DNA of 64,000 nt. Origin: Curtobacterium sp. Leaf183. Its GTDB lineage: Bacteria; Actinomycetota; Actinomycetes; Actinomycetales; Microbacteriaceae. Below the pieces are notes generated by a model, which was not told the DNA's origin, did not search any database, and saw only the letters and a list, made by a program, of their open reading frames with translations. The position numbers were made by a program, and so were the translations under genes. Below are positions 52,148 to 60,194 of this stretch, in pieces. The stretch's first letter is position 1, and every line of letters starts with the position of its first letter. Where the stretch lies: assembly GCF_001424385.1 (NCBI RefSeq), contig NZ_LMPO01000009.1, positions 81,624 to 145,623 of the forward strand, in the 5' to 3' direction.

Positions 52148-53371
52148 ATGCGCGCTCCCCGTCCCGGGTCCGTCCGCCCCCTCGTCGCTGCGTCGTGGCG
52201 GCGGTCGGCGTCGGTCGACCCGGACAGTACGCCAGAGGTCACCCTCGGCACCGACGAGCTCGACGCCGCCCGACGGAGCGGCCCGCTCGCCACGCTTCTG
52301 CCCATCGTCCGACGGCTGCTCCTCGACGACTCCCGGGCCGCCGGGTGCATCGTCGCGGTCGGCGACGCGGCCGGTCGGCTCGTGTTCGTCGACGGGGCCC
52401 GGCAGGCCCGCCGCGCCGCCGAGGACATGGGGTTCGTCGCCGGAGCGGACTGGGCCGAGGAGCACGTCGGGACCAGCGCCCCCGGCACCGCGCTCCGACT
52501 GGACCGGCCGGTGCAGATCCGCAGCGAGGAGCACTACGCCACCGCGGTCAAGCCGTTCTCGTGCAGCGCGGTCCCCGTGCACGACACCGACGGCCGACCG
52601 ATCGGCGTGGTCGACGTCACCGGTGACGACCGTGCCGTCGAACGGCACACGCTCCCGCTCCTCGCCGCGACGGTCGCGGCCGCCGAGGCAGAACTCGCGC
52701 TGGCGACCCTCCGCCGGCCGGCCCGGGGCCGGACGACGGCGCCCGAGGACGCCGAGCTCGTCCTGCTCGGGGCCGACACGGCCGTGCTGCGGGTCGACGG
52801 CCGCGCGGTCGCGCTGTCCGCTCGGCACTCGGAGATCCTCGCCGTCCTGGCGACCGCACCCGGGGGGCTGCCCGCTGCCGACCTGGCCGAAGCCGTGTAC
52901 GGGGACCCCGGCGCCACCGTCACCGTCCGCGCCGAGGTCGTGCGCCTGCGTCGGGTGCTCGCGGCGAGCGCCCCCCGCGTGACGCTGGCCTCACGCCCGT
53001 ACCGGGTGGGCGGTGTGCGCACCGACGTCGACGGCGTGCTGGCCGCGCTCGACCGCGGGGCGCGCCTCCAGGCCGTCAGCCGGTACCCCGGACCCGTCCT
53101 GCCCGCATCGGACGCGCCGGGCGTGGACGCGCTCCGTGACCTGGTCCGGAGCCGGTTCCGCGAGGCGGTGGTGTCCGACGGGTCCACCGCCGCGCTGCTC
53201 GCCTGGGCGGGGACGCCCGACGGCGCCGAGGACGCGCGAGTGCTCCGCGCGCTGCTCGGTGTGCTGCCGCCGCGGTCCCCGCGTCGGGCGGGCCTGGTGG
53301 CCGCGGTCGAGGCGCTCGACGGCGCCGGGACGGCGGCACGACCGACCTGGAGGCCCGGCTCGGCCTGGTAA
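52148..53371 (+). CDS. GAF-domain transcriptional regulator, AcoR-like without the AAA+ domain
   Basis: A 407-residue regulator. Residues ~10-195 resemble the sensor part of AcoR-type activators: RPLVAASWRRSASVDPD, a GAF domain (CIVAVGDAAGRLVFVDG, GTSAPGTALRLDRPVQI, EHYATAVKPFSCSAVPV). The sigma-54 AAA+ domain is missing; instead residues ~220-300 look like a winged-helix DNA-binding domain, with the turn AEVVRLRRVLAASAPRVTL. It lies downstream of the aldehyde dehydrogenase genes and probably controls them in response to the substrate. GGAGG precedes the ATG. Confidence 0.8.
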   Translation: MRAPRPGSVRPLVAASWRRSASVDPDSTPEVTLGTDELDAARRSGPLATLLPIVRRLLLDDSRAAGCIVAVGDAAGRLVFVDGARQARRAAEDMGFVAGADWAEEHVGTSAPGTALRLDRPVQIRSEEHYATAVKPFSCSAVPVHDTDGRPIGVVDVTGDDRAVERHTLPLLAATVAAAEAELALATLRRPARGRTTAPEDAELVLLGADTAVLRVDGRAVALSARHSEILAVLATAPGGLPAADLAEAVYGDPGATVTVRAEVVRLRRVLAASAPRVTLASRPYRVGGVRTDVDGVLAALDRGARLQAVSRYPGPVLPASDAPGVDALRDLVRSRFREAVVSDGSTAALLAWAGTPDGAEDARVLRALLGVLPPRSPRRAGLVAAVEALDGAGTAARPTWRPGSAW

Positions 53372-53384
53372 CATCGGCGTCCTC

Positions 53385-53469
53385 GCGAGTGTGGTGGAAT
53401 CGGCAGACACGGGGCACTCAAAATGCTCTGCCTCACGGCGTGCGGGTTCAAGTCCCGCCACTCGTACCA
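53385..53469 (+). tRNA. tRNA-Leu (anticodon CAA)
   Basis: An 85-base class II tRNA. Acceptor GCGAGTG (53385-53391) pairs with CACTCGT with one G-T end pair, then discriminator A and an encoded CCA at 53467-53469. The anticodon stem GGGCA/TGCTC closes the loop CTCAAAA, with anticodon CAA at 53419-53421. The T arm GCGGG-TTCAAGT-CCCGC is perfect, and a long variable arm precedes it. It reads UUG leucine codons. Confidence 0.95.
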
Positions 53470-53511
53470 GGTTCGCTGTTCCGGTCTCCGGGTCGCGCCA
53501 CTCGTACCAGG
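53456..53511 (+). repeat. duplicated tRNA-Leu 3' end
   Basis: The 16-mer CGCCACTCGTACCAGG, covering the last part of the tRNA and two following bases, is at 53456-53471 and again at 53496-53511. The second copy has no tRNA body. It may be an attachment-site scar of an integrated element, or a partial duplication. Confidence 0.75.
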
Positions 53512-53565
53512 GTCCTTTTGTTCACTGATCGGTCCATGGCTGCGGGCAGGACTCCGCGGGTCTAG

Positions 53566-53571
53566 TAGGCT
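53566..53571 (+). promoter_or_regulatory. -10 element (TAGGCT) for the ANTAR regulator
   Basis: TAGGCT, seven bases, then the GTG at 53579. No ribosome binding site is visible in between. Confidence 0.5.
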
Positions 53572-53578
53572 CTCCGGC

Positions 53579-54187
53579 GTGAGTGACTCAGAAGCAACAA
53601 CCGCAACAGCACCCCGTCGCGTCGTCGTCGCCGAGGACGAATCGCTCATCCGCCTCGACATCGTCGAGATCCTCCGTGACAACGGGTTCGACGTCGTCGG
53701 CGAAGCGGGCGACGGCGAGACCGCCGTGCAGCTCGCCACTGACCTGCGCCCCGACCTCGTCATCATGGACGTCAAGATGCCGCAGCTCGACGGGATCTCC
53801 GCAGCCGAGAAGCTGTCGAAGAACCACATCGCGCCGGTCGTCCTCCTGACGGCGTTCAGCCAGAAGGAACTCGTCGAGCGTGCGACCGAGGCCGGCGCCC
53901 TCGCCTACGTCGTCAAGCCGTTCACCCCGAACGACCTGCTCCCCGCGATCGAGATCGCCCTCTCGCGGTACCAGCAGATCATCACCCTCGAAGCCGAGGT
54001 CGCCGACCTGGTCGAGCGCTTCGAGACCCGCAAGCTCGTCGACCGCGCCAAGGGCCTGCTCAACGAGAAGATGGGCCTGACCGAGCCCGAGGCCTTCCGC
54101 TGGATCCAGAAGGCCTCCATGGACCGCCGTCTGACCATGCACGACGTCGCCAAGGCGATCATCGAGCAGCTCAGCGCCAAGAAGTAG
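53579..54187 (+). CDS. pdtaR: ANTAR-domain response regulator, PdtaR-like
   Basis: A 202-residue response regulator that probably binds RNA to antiterminate. The receiver domain (residues ~14-130) has acidic pair Glu19-Asp20, phospho-acceptor Asp64 in LVIMDVKMP and the Lys of AYVVKPF. The C-terminal ANTAR domain (~140-195) shows ERFETRKLVDRAKGLLNEK and AFRWIQKASMDRRLTM. Sequence and position upstream of polA match PdtaR (Rv1626) of mycobacteria. The partner histidine kinase is not nearby. Confidence 0.92.
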   Translation: MSDSEATTATAPRRVVVAEDESLIRLDIVEILRDNGFDVVGEAGDGETAVQLATDLRPDLVIMDVKMPQLDGISAAEKLSKNHIAPVVLLTAFSQKELVERATEAGALAYVVKPFTPNDLLPAIEIALSRYQQIITLEAEVADLVERFETRKLVDRAKGLLNEKMGLTEPEAFRWIQKASMDRRLTMHDVAKAIIEQLSAKK

Positions 54188-54201
54188 TCGCTCACCGACA
54201 C

Positions 54202-54244
54202 CGCGTCGACGCCGCCACCCGCTCCGGGTGGCGGCGTCGACGCG
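54202..54244 (+). terminator. strong terminator after the ANTAR regulator gene
   Basis: A perfect 19-bp stem, GCGTCGACGCCGCCACCCG and its complement, with a three-base loop CTC and one more closing pair. It starts 14 bases after the stop codon. Confidence 0.8.
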
Positions 54245-54272
54245 TGTGGGGACCATCTGCGAGGGTGGGACC

Positions 54273-54743
54273 GTGAACGACGTGGTGATCCGGTCCTCCC
54301 GTCCCGACGACATGCCCGCGGTGGCCGACCTGCGCTGGCGGTGGAGCGTCGACGAGGACGGGCGCACGCCCGGCCAGTCGCCCGAGGCGTACCGCGACGC
54401 GATGACGGCCTTCGCACTGCGCCGCCCGGAGACGCACCGGTGCGTCGTCGCGGAGCGCGACGGGATCGTGCTCGGCATGGCGTGGCTCGCGCTGACGCCG
54501 CGTCCGCCCGCGCCGCACCGACCGGGCGGACGGATGGCGGCCGAGCTGCAGACCGTCTACGTCCACCCCGACCTGCGCGGGTCGGGTGTGGCCGGACGCA
54601 TGGTCGACCGGCTGCTGGCGGTCGCGGACGAGCTCGGCGCCGAGCGCACGTCGGTGCACTCGAGCGTCGACGGCGAGCGGCTCTACCGGCGCCTCGGCTT
54701 CGGGGACGCCCGACTGCTGCTGCAGCGACCGCCAGAGGACTGA
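54273..54743 (+). CDS. GNAT-family acetyltransferase
   Basis: A 156-residue N-acetyltransferase. It has the opening VVIRSSRPDDMPAVADL, the central LQTVYVHPDLRGSGVAGRMV with the acetyl-CoA binding R/Q-x-x-G-x-G/A loop, and the end SSVDGERLYRRLGF. Substrate unknown. The GTG at 54273 is preferred because GNAT proteins begin close to this beta strand; an ATG at 54228 lies inside the terminator stem. Confidence 0.85.
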   Translation: MNDVVIRSSRPDDMPAVADLRWRWSVDEDGRTPGQSPEAYRDAMTAFALRRPETHRCVVAERDGIVLGMAWLALTPRPPAPHRPGGRMAAELQTVYVHPDLRGSGVAGRMVDRLLAVADELGAERTSVHSSVDGERLYRRLGFGDARLLLQRPPED

Positions 54744-54753
54744 CCGCACCGGC

Positions 54754-55128
54754 TCAGCTGCGCGCGGGGAGCTGCTGCAGGGTCCATGCGTTGCCGTCCG
54801 GGTCGGTGAAGAAGACGAAGCGGCCCCATGCCATCTCGTCCACCCCGACGGCGTCGACCCCGAGCGACCGCAGGTCGGACAGCGCCTGGTCGGCGTCGGG
54901 CACGACGACCTGGATCGACTTGAGCGAGCCGGGGACGACGTCGGGCGACATGATGCCCTGGCCGAACGCGATGGAGCAGGCGGACCCCGGCGGTGTCGCC
55001 TGGACGAAGCGGACCTCGTCGGAGACCCGCTGGTCGTGGTCGATGGTGAAGCCGATGCGCTCGTAGAAGTCGCGCGACCGGTCGACGTCGCTGACGGGGA
55101 CCATGACGAGTTCGATCTTCCAGTCCAC
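54754..55128 (-). CDS. VOC-superfamily (glyoxalase/bleomycin-resistance fold) protein
   Basis: A 124-residue protein of two beta-alpha-beta-beta-beta modules: VMVPVSDVDRSRDFYERIGF at the start and FVFFTDPDGNAWTLQQ at the end. These motifs define the VOC fold, which covers lyases, dioxygenases and resistance proteins, so substrate is open. AGGGAG precedes the GTG. Convergent with the GNAT gene and followed by the thioesterase upstream. Confidence 0.85.
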   Translation of the reverse strand: MDWKIELVMVPVSDVDRSRDFYERIGFTIDHDQRVSDEVRFVQATPPGSACSIAFGQGIMSPDVVPGSLKSIQVVVPDADQALSDLRSLGVDAVGVDEMAWGRFVFFTDPDGNAWTLQQLPARS

Positions 55129-55156
55129 GGTGGACTCCCTGATGACGGGCGAGGGC

Positions 55157-55582
55157 TCAGCGCCGCTCGCGGATCATGTTGGTGATGCGGACGGTGGAGC
55201 AGCGCCGGCCCTGGTCGTCCGTGAGCACGACCTCGTGCGTCGTGAGCGTGTTGCCGAGGTGGATCGCGGTGCAGACCCCGGTGACGGTGCCGCTCGTCGC
55301 GCTGCGGGAGTGCGACGCGTTCAGCTCGATGCCCACGGCGTAGCGGCCGGGTCCGGCGTGCACGTTCGCCGCCATCGACCCGAGGCTCTCGGCCAGCACG
55401 ACGTAGGCGCCGCCGTGCAGCAGGCCCACCGGCTGACGGTTGCCCTCGACGGGGATGGAGCCGACGGCGCGCTCCGCCGAGAGCTCCGTGATGATCATGC
55501 CCATCTTCTCGCCGAGCTCGCCCATGCCGCGGTCTGCGAGCCGTTCGTCGACGGAGCCGGTGGTGGTCGCTTCGTCGGTCAC
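55157..55582 (-). CDS. hotdog-fold acyl-CoA thioesterase (PaaI family)
   Basis: A 141-residue hotdog-fold protein with NRQPVGLLHGGAYVVLAESL, the HGG motif and following catalytic Glu of PaaI/MenI-type thioesterases, then NASHSRSATSGTV. It hydrolyses an acyl- or aryl-CoA; the substrate cannot be told. It is divergent from polA with a 42-bp gap; AGGAG seven bases upstream supports its GTG start. Confidence 0.88.
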   Translation of the reverse strand: MTDEATTTGSVDERLADRGMGELGEKMGMIITELSAERAVGSIPVEGNRQPVGLLHGGAYVVLAESLGSMAANVHAGPGRYAVGIELNASHSRSATSGTVTGVCTAIHLGNTLTTHEVVLTDDQGRRCSTVRITNMIRERR

Positions 55583-55612
55583 GCGCAGCGCTCCTGTGTC
55601 GGGTGGCGTCGG

Positions 55613-55618
55613 TAGGCT
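55613..55618 (+). promoter_or_regulatory. -10 element (TAGGCT) for polA
   Basis: TAGGCT, six bases, then the GTG of polA at 55625, within the 42-bp divergent gap to the thioesterase gene. Confidence 0.5.
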
Positions 55619-55624
55619 GTCCGG

Positions 55625-58294
55625 GTGTCGGACTCCGCAAAGCCTACCCTCATGGTCATCGACGGCCATTCGCTCGCCTTCCGGGCCTTCTACGCACTGC
55701 CGGTCGACAGCTTCGTCAACCGCGACGGACAGCACACGAACGCCATCCACGGGTTCATCTCGATGCTGCTCATGCTCCTCCAGCGCGAAAAGCCCACCCA
55801 CCTGGCGGTGGCGTTCGACATCTCCCGGTTCTCGTTCCGCACGCGGGAGTACGCCGAGTACAAGGGCACCCGCTCCGAGACCCCGGCCGAGTTCAAGGGC
55901 CAGATCCCGTTGCTGCAGCAGGCACTCGAGGCGATGGGCATCACGACCGTCACGAAAGAGGACTACGAGGCCGACGACATCCTCGCGACCCTGTCCGCAC
56001 AGGGGGCAGCGCAGGGCTACCAGGTCTACGTCGTGTCCGGCGACCGTGACTCCATCCAGCTGGTCAACGACGACGTCACGCTGCTGTACCCGTCGGTCCG
56101 CGGCGTCTCCGAGCTCACGCGCTACGACCGCGACAAGGTCTACGAGCGCTACGGCATCGAACCGCACCAGTACCCGGACATCGCCGCGCTCGTCGGCGAG
56201 ACGAGCGACAACCTGGTCGGCATCGACAAGGTGGGCGAGAAGACCGCCGTCAAGTGGGTCACGCAGTACGGCTCGCTCGACGGGGTGCTCGAGCACGCCG
56301 ACGACATCAAGGGCGTCGTCGGCAACAACCTGCGCGAGCAGCGGGACCGGGCGATCCGCAACCGCCGACTGAACCGCCTGGTCACCGACGTCGAGCTCCC
56401 GGTCGGCCCGGGCGACGTGGCGCTCCGTCCCGTCGACGAAGCGGCGGTGCGCGAGCTGTTCGCGAAGCTCCAGTTCCGCACCCTGCTCGACCGGGTGTTC
56501 AAGGTCGTCGGGGGCGGCGACGCTGCCGACAGCGCGGTCGAGGGCACCGTCGAGGACTCCGGCGTCACGCCGCCGCCCGTCGGCACGCTCATCGACGAAG
56601 AGCTCGGCTACTGGCTCGAGCGCAAGGGCGCGTCCGGCGCCGAGAACGGCTACGGCGTCGCCGTCGAGGTCATCGACGGCCGGCTCAGCGCGATCGGCAT
56701 CGCCACCCACGACGACGCCGTGCTCGTCCCCGGCGGCAGCGGCGCGAAGGACTACGAGCAGCTGACGGCGTGGTTCGCCTCGGACGTGCCGAAGCACTTC
56801 CACGACGCCAAGGCCGCGGTCAAGGCGCTGGGCACCGCGGGCATCGTCGTCAACGGCATCGCGGGGGACGCCCGCATCATGGGCTGGCTCGCCAACCCCG
56901 GCAAGCAGGGCCAGCCCCTCGCCGACCTGGTGTACCAGGAGCTCGGCGAAGAGCTGCCCACGGCCGACCCCAACCAGCTCGTCCCCGAGACGGCGCCGGT
57001 GAACGTGGGCGTGCACGCCTGGTACGTCCTCCGGGTCACCACGGCCCTGCGTGCCCGCATCGACCCCGGTTCGCTGCAGGTCCTCGACGACATCGAACTG
57101 CCCCTGGTGTCGGTCCTGGCGCAGATGGAGACCACAGGCGTCGGCATCGACCGTCCGGTGCTGACCGGGCTGTCGAAGGAACTGGGGGAGCGCGCCGCCG
57201 AGCTCGCCCAGCAGGCCTTCGCCGAGATCGGCCACGAGGTCAACCTCGGATCGCCGAAGCAGCTGCAAGAGGTGCTCTTCACCGAGCTCGCGATGCCGAA
57301 GACCCGCAAGACCAAGACCGGCTTCTCGACCGACGCCGCCAGCCTGGCCGACCTGCAGGACCAGCACCCTCACCCGTTCCTCGGGCTGCTGCTGCAGCAC
57401 CGCGACGCCACCAAGCTCCGCCAGATCGTCGACACGCTCGACGCCGCGGTCGTCGACGGGCGCATCCACACCCGGTACGAGCAGACCGGGACCAGCACCG
57501 GGCGTGTGTCGTCCACCGACCCGAACCTGCAGAACATCCCGGTCAAGACGGCCGTCGGTCGGCGCATCCGGTCGGCGTTCGCCGTGGCCGAGCCGTACAC
57601 GACGCTGCTGACGGCGGACTACTCGCAGATCGAGATGCGCATCATGGCGCACCTCTCGGGCGACCCCGGGCTCATCCAGGCCTTCAACGAGGGCGAGGAC
57701 CTGCACCGCTTCGTCGGGGCTCGGGTGTTTGGCGTCGAGCCGGCCGACGTCTCTGCCGAGATGCGCACGAAGGTCAAGGCGATGTCCTACGGCCTGGCGT
57801 ACGGGCTGAGCGCGTTCGGGCTCTCGAAGCAGCTGCGCATCGAGCAGGCCGAAGCACGCACTCTGATGACCGAGTACTTCGCCCGGTTCGGCGCGGTCCG
57901 TGACTACCTCCGCAACGTGGTCGAAGAGGCCCGCGAAGCCGGCTACACGGAGACCATCTTCGGCCGCCGACGGCCGTTCCCCGACCTCAAGAGCCCGAAC
58001 CGGGTGCTGCGTGAGAACGCCGAGCGTGCCGCGCTCAACGCCCCGATCCAGGGGTCGGCCGCCGACATCATGAAGATCGCGATGCTCGGCGTCGCGGCCG
58101 ACCTGCGCGAGGGCGACCTCGGCACCCGGCTGCTGCTGCAGGTGCACGACGAGCTCATCCTCGAGGTGGCTCCCGGCGAGCAGGACCGTGTCGAGGAGAT
58201 CCTGCGGACACGCATGGGCGGCGCGGCGGAGCTCACGGTCCCGCTGGACGTCTCCGTCGGCGTCGGCGCCAACTGGGAGGCCGCGGCCCACTGA
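55625..58294 (+). CDS. polA: DNA polymerase I
   Basis: Gap-filling repair polymerase that also removes RNA primers. The 889-residue protein has an intact 5'-nuclease domain (MVIDGHSLAFRAFYALP, ALVGETSDNLVGIDKVGEKTA), a middle domain at ~310-500 where the DxE of proofreading exonuclease I is missing (AVEVIDGRLSAIGIA), and a full polymerase domain: DPNLQNIPVKTAVGRRIR, motif A DYSQIEMRIMAHLSGD from residue 665, KAMSYGLAYGLSAFG and HDELILEV. As in other actinobacterial PolA proteins, 3'-5' proofreading is likely inactive. A Tyr replaces the Phe at the nucleotide-selecting O-helix position. Confidence 0.97.
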   Translation: MSDSAKPTLMVIDGHSLAFRAFYALPVDSFVNRDGQHTNAIHGFISMLLMLLQREKPTHLAVAFDISRFSFRTREYAEYKGTRSETPAEFKGQIPLLQQALEAMGITTVTKEDYEADDILATLSAQGAAQGYQVYVVSGDRDSIQLVNDDVTLLYPSVRGVSELTRYDRDKVYERYGIEPHQYPDIAALVGETSDNLVGIDKVGEKTAVKWVTQYGSLDGVLEHADDIKGVVGNNLREQRDRAIRNRRLNRLVTDVELPVGPGDVALRPVDEAAVRELFAKLQFRTLLDRVFKVVGGGDAADSAVEGTVEDSGVTPPPVGTLIDEELGYWLERKGASGAENGYGVAVEVIDGRLSAIGIATHDDAVLVPGGSGAKDYEQLTAWFASDVPKHFHDAKAAVKALGTAGIVVNGIAGDARIMGWLANPGKQGQPLADLVYQELGEELPTADPNQLVPETAPVNVGVHAWYVLRVTTALRARIDPGSLQVLDDIELPLVSVLAQMETTGVGIDRPVLTGLSKELGERAAELAQQAFAEIGHEVNLGSPKQLQEVLFTELAMPKTRKTKTGFSTDAASLADLQDQHPHPFLGLLLQHRDATKLRQIVDTLDAAVVDGRIHTRYEQTGTSTGRVSSTDPNLQNIPVKTAVGRRIRSAFAVAEPYTTLLTADYSQIEMRIMAHLSGDPGLIQAFNEGEDLHRFVGARVFGVEPADVSAEMRTKVKAMSYGLAYGLSAFGLSKQLRIEQAEARTLMTEYFARFGAVRDYLRNVVEEAREAGYTETIFGRRRPFPDLKSPNRVLRENAERAALNAPIQGSAADIMKIAMLGVAADLREGDLGTRLLLQVHDELILEVAPGEQDRVEEILRTRMGGAAELTVPLDVSVGVGANWEAAAH

Positions 58295-58313
58295 CGTCGT
58301 CGGACCGGCTCGG

Positions 58314-58319
58314 TAGGGT
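58314..58319 (+). promoter_or_regulatory. -10 element (TAGGGT) for the DUF885 gene
   Basis: TAGGGT, six bases, then the ATG at 58326, 31 bp after the polA stop; no ribosome binding site fits. Confidence 0.5.
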
Positions 58320-58325
58320 CGGGGC

Positions 58326-60005
58326 ATGACCGAAGAACGCCCCGTCCGCCAGCCCTCCGCCGTCGACCGCGTCGCCGAGGACTGGGTCAGCACCCTCGTC
58401 GACCTCGACCCGACCATCGCCACGTACATCGGTGTCGCGGGCCGGACGGGCGAGTACGGCGACACCTCACCGGCCGGTGCCGATGCGATGGCGTCGGCCG
58501 CCCGCGCGGCGAAGGGCGCGCTCGACGCCGCCACCCCCGTCGACGACGTCGACCGGGTCACCAAGACCGACCTCGGCGCCGAGCTCGACCTGGTCGTCGA
58601 GTCGTACGAGCGGCGGCTCCACCTGCGCGACCTGAACGTCATCGCGAGCCCGCCGCAATCCCTGCGCGACGCGATCGACCTGATGCCGACGGCCACCGAG
58701 TCGGACTGGCACGACATCGCCAGCCGGTTCGCCGCGCTGCCCGACGCGCTCGAGGGGTACCGCGAGTCGCTGCTCCAGGGCACGCGCGAGCAGGTCACCC
58801 CGGCCCGCCGCCAGGTGGAACTCGTCGCGGAACAGGCCGCACGCAGCGGTGCCGCCGACGGCTTCTTCCGGCAGCTCGCCGACGCTGCGACGACCGAGGA
58901 CGGCACGACCCTGCCCGACTCGCTCCGCGCGGACCTGCAGCGCGGTGCCGACGTCGCGGCGGCCGCCTACCGCTCGCTCAGCCGCTTCCTCGAGCACGAG
59001 CTGATGCCGCTCGCGACCCCGGTCGACGCCGTCGGCCGCGACGCGTACGAGCTGCACTCCCGGCGCTTCCTCGGCGCCGTCGTCGACCTCGACGAAGCGT
59101 ACGAGTGGGGCATCGAGGAACTCGCGCGCATGCGTGACGAACAGGAACGGATCGCCGACCGGATCGAGTCCGGCGCGTCCGTCGCCCGTGCGATCGAGGT
59201 CCTCGACGCGGACCCGGCCCGCACCCTGCACGGCACCGACGCCCTGCGCCGGTGGATGCAGGAGACCAGCGACGCGTCGATCCGCGCGATGGACGGCACG
59301 TACTTCGACATCGCCGACCCGATCAAGCGCCTGGAGTGCCGGATCGCCCCCACGCAAGAGGGCGGGATCTACTACTCGGGCCCGTCCGACGACTTCTCGC
59401 GTGCCGGCCGCATGTGGTGGTCCGTGCCGCAGGGCGTGACGGAGTTCGGCACCTGGCGTGAGAAGACCACCGTCTACCACGAGGGTGTCCCCGGCCACCA
59501 CCTGCAGATCAGCCAGGCCGTCTACAACCGCGGCGAGCTCAACACCTGGCGGCGACAGCTCGCCGGCCCGTCCGGCCACGTCGAGGGGTGGGCGCTCTAC
59601 GCCGAACGGCTCATGGAGCAGCTCGGGTTCCTGGACGACGACGGCGACCGCCTCGGCATGCTCGACGGACAGCGCATGCGTGCCGCCCGCGTCGTGCTCG
59701 ACATCGGCGTGCACCTGCAGAAGACCAACCCGGACGGTGGCGGGTGGACGTGGGAGTACGCGCTCGACTTCATGCGTCGCAACGTCAACATGGACGACGC
59801 CTTCATCCGCTTCGAGGTGGCGCGCTACTTCGGCTGGCCCGGGCAGGCACCCTCGTACAAGATCGGGCAGCGCGTCTGGGAGTCCATCCGCGACGACGTG
59901 GCCGCACGACAGGGCAGCGACTTCGACCTCAAGGCGTTCCACCACCGGGCACTCGCCCTGGGTGGTGTCGGTCTCGACACCCTGCGTTCGGCACTCGTCG
60001 ACTGA
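58326..60005 (+). CDS. DUF885-family zinc carboxypeptidase-like protein
   Basis: A 559-residue soluble protein of the DUF885 family, which includes metal-dependent peptidases with an M32-like fold. The zinc motif is HEGVPGHHLQISQAVYN (HExxxHH-type) near residue 390, followed by EGWALYAERLMEQLG about 30 residues on, which supplies the third ligand. No signal peptide, so it is cytoplasmic. Substrate unknown. It lies between polA and rpsA. Confidence 0.9.
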   Translation: MTEERPVRQPSAVDRVAEDWVSTLVDLDPTIATYIGVAGRTGEYGDTSPAGADAMASAARAAKGALDAATPVDDVDRVTKTDLGAELDLVVESYERRLHLRDLNVIASPPQSLRDAIDLMPTATESDWHDIASRFAALPDALEGYRESLLQGTREQVTPARRQVELVAEQAARSGAADGFFRQLADAATTEDGTTLPDSLRADLQRGADVAAAAYRSLSRFLEHELMPLATPVDAVGRDAYELHSRRFLGAVVDLDEAYEWGIEELARMRDEQERIADRIESGASVARAIEVLDADPARTLHGTDALRRWMQETSDASIRAMDGTYFDIADPIKRLECRIAPTQEGGIYYSGPSDDFSRAGRMWWSVPQGVTEFGTWREKTTVYHEGVPGHHLQISQAVYNRGELNTWRRQLAGPSGHVEGWALYAERLMEQLGFLDDDGDRLGMLDGQRMRAARVVLDIGVHLQKTNPDGGGWTWEYALDFMRRNVNMDDAFIRFEVARYFGWPGQAPSYKIGQRVWESIRDDVAARQGSDFDLKAFHHRALALGGVGLDTLRSALVD

Positions 60006-60057
60006 CCGTCGCCGTTGCGCACGCCGGACTGGGCGCGACACGGCACCGCATGCGTGC

Positions 60058-60086
60058 TTGTGAGCCATCCCACGCCCGGTTAGACT
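60058..60086 (+). promoter_or_regulatory. promoter of rpsA
   Basis: TTGTGA, 17 bases, TAGACT: the best-spaced -35/-10 pair in the window. It gives a ~100-base leader before rpsA, in the 189-bp gap after the DUF885 gene. The leader may carry regulation, as ribosomal protein S1 mRNAs often do. Confidence 0.65.
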
Positions 60087-60194
60087 TGTGCGGCGCAATC
60101 CGCGCCACCACACCAACCGCCATCGCGGCACCGCCCAGGACTCGTCTCCTGTGTCGCCCTGGCCCGACTCATGTCCGTTCGGAGCAATCTCTAC

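Noticed and set aside
53496-53511. Second tRNA-Leu gene
   Set aside because: Only the 3' 14 bases of the tRNA plus two flanking bases are present; there is no anticodon arm or 5' half.
55157-58906. Minus-strand frame of 1249 codons opposite polA
   Set aside because: Antisense shadow; only the last 141 codons (55157-55582) are a real thioesterase gene.
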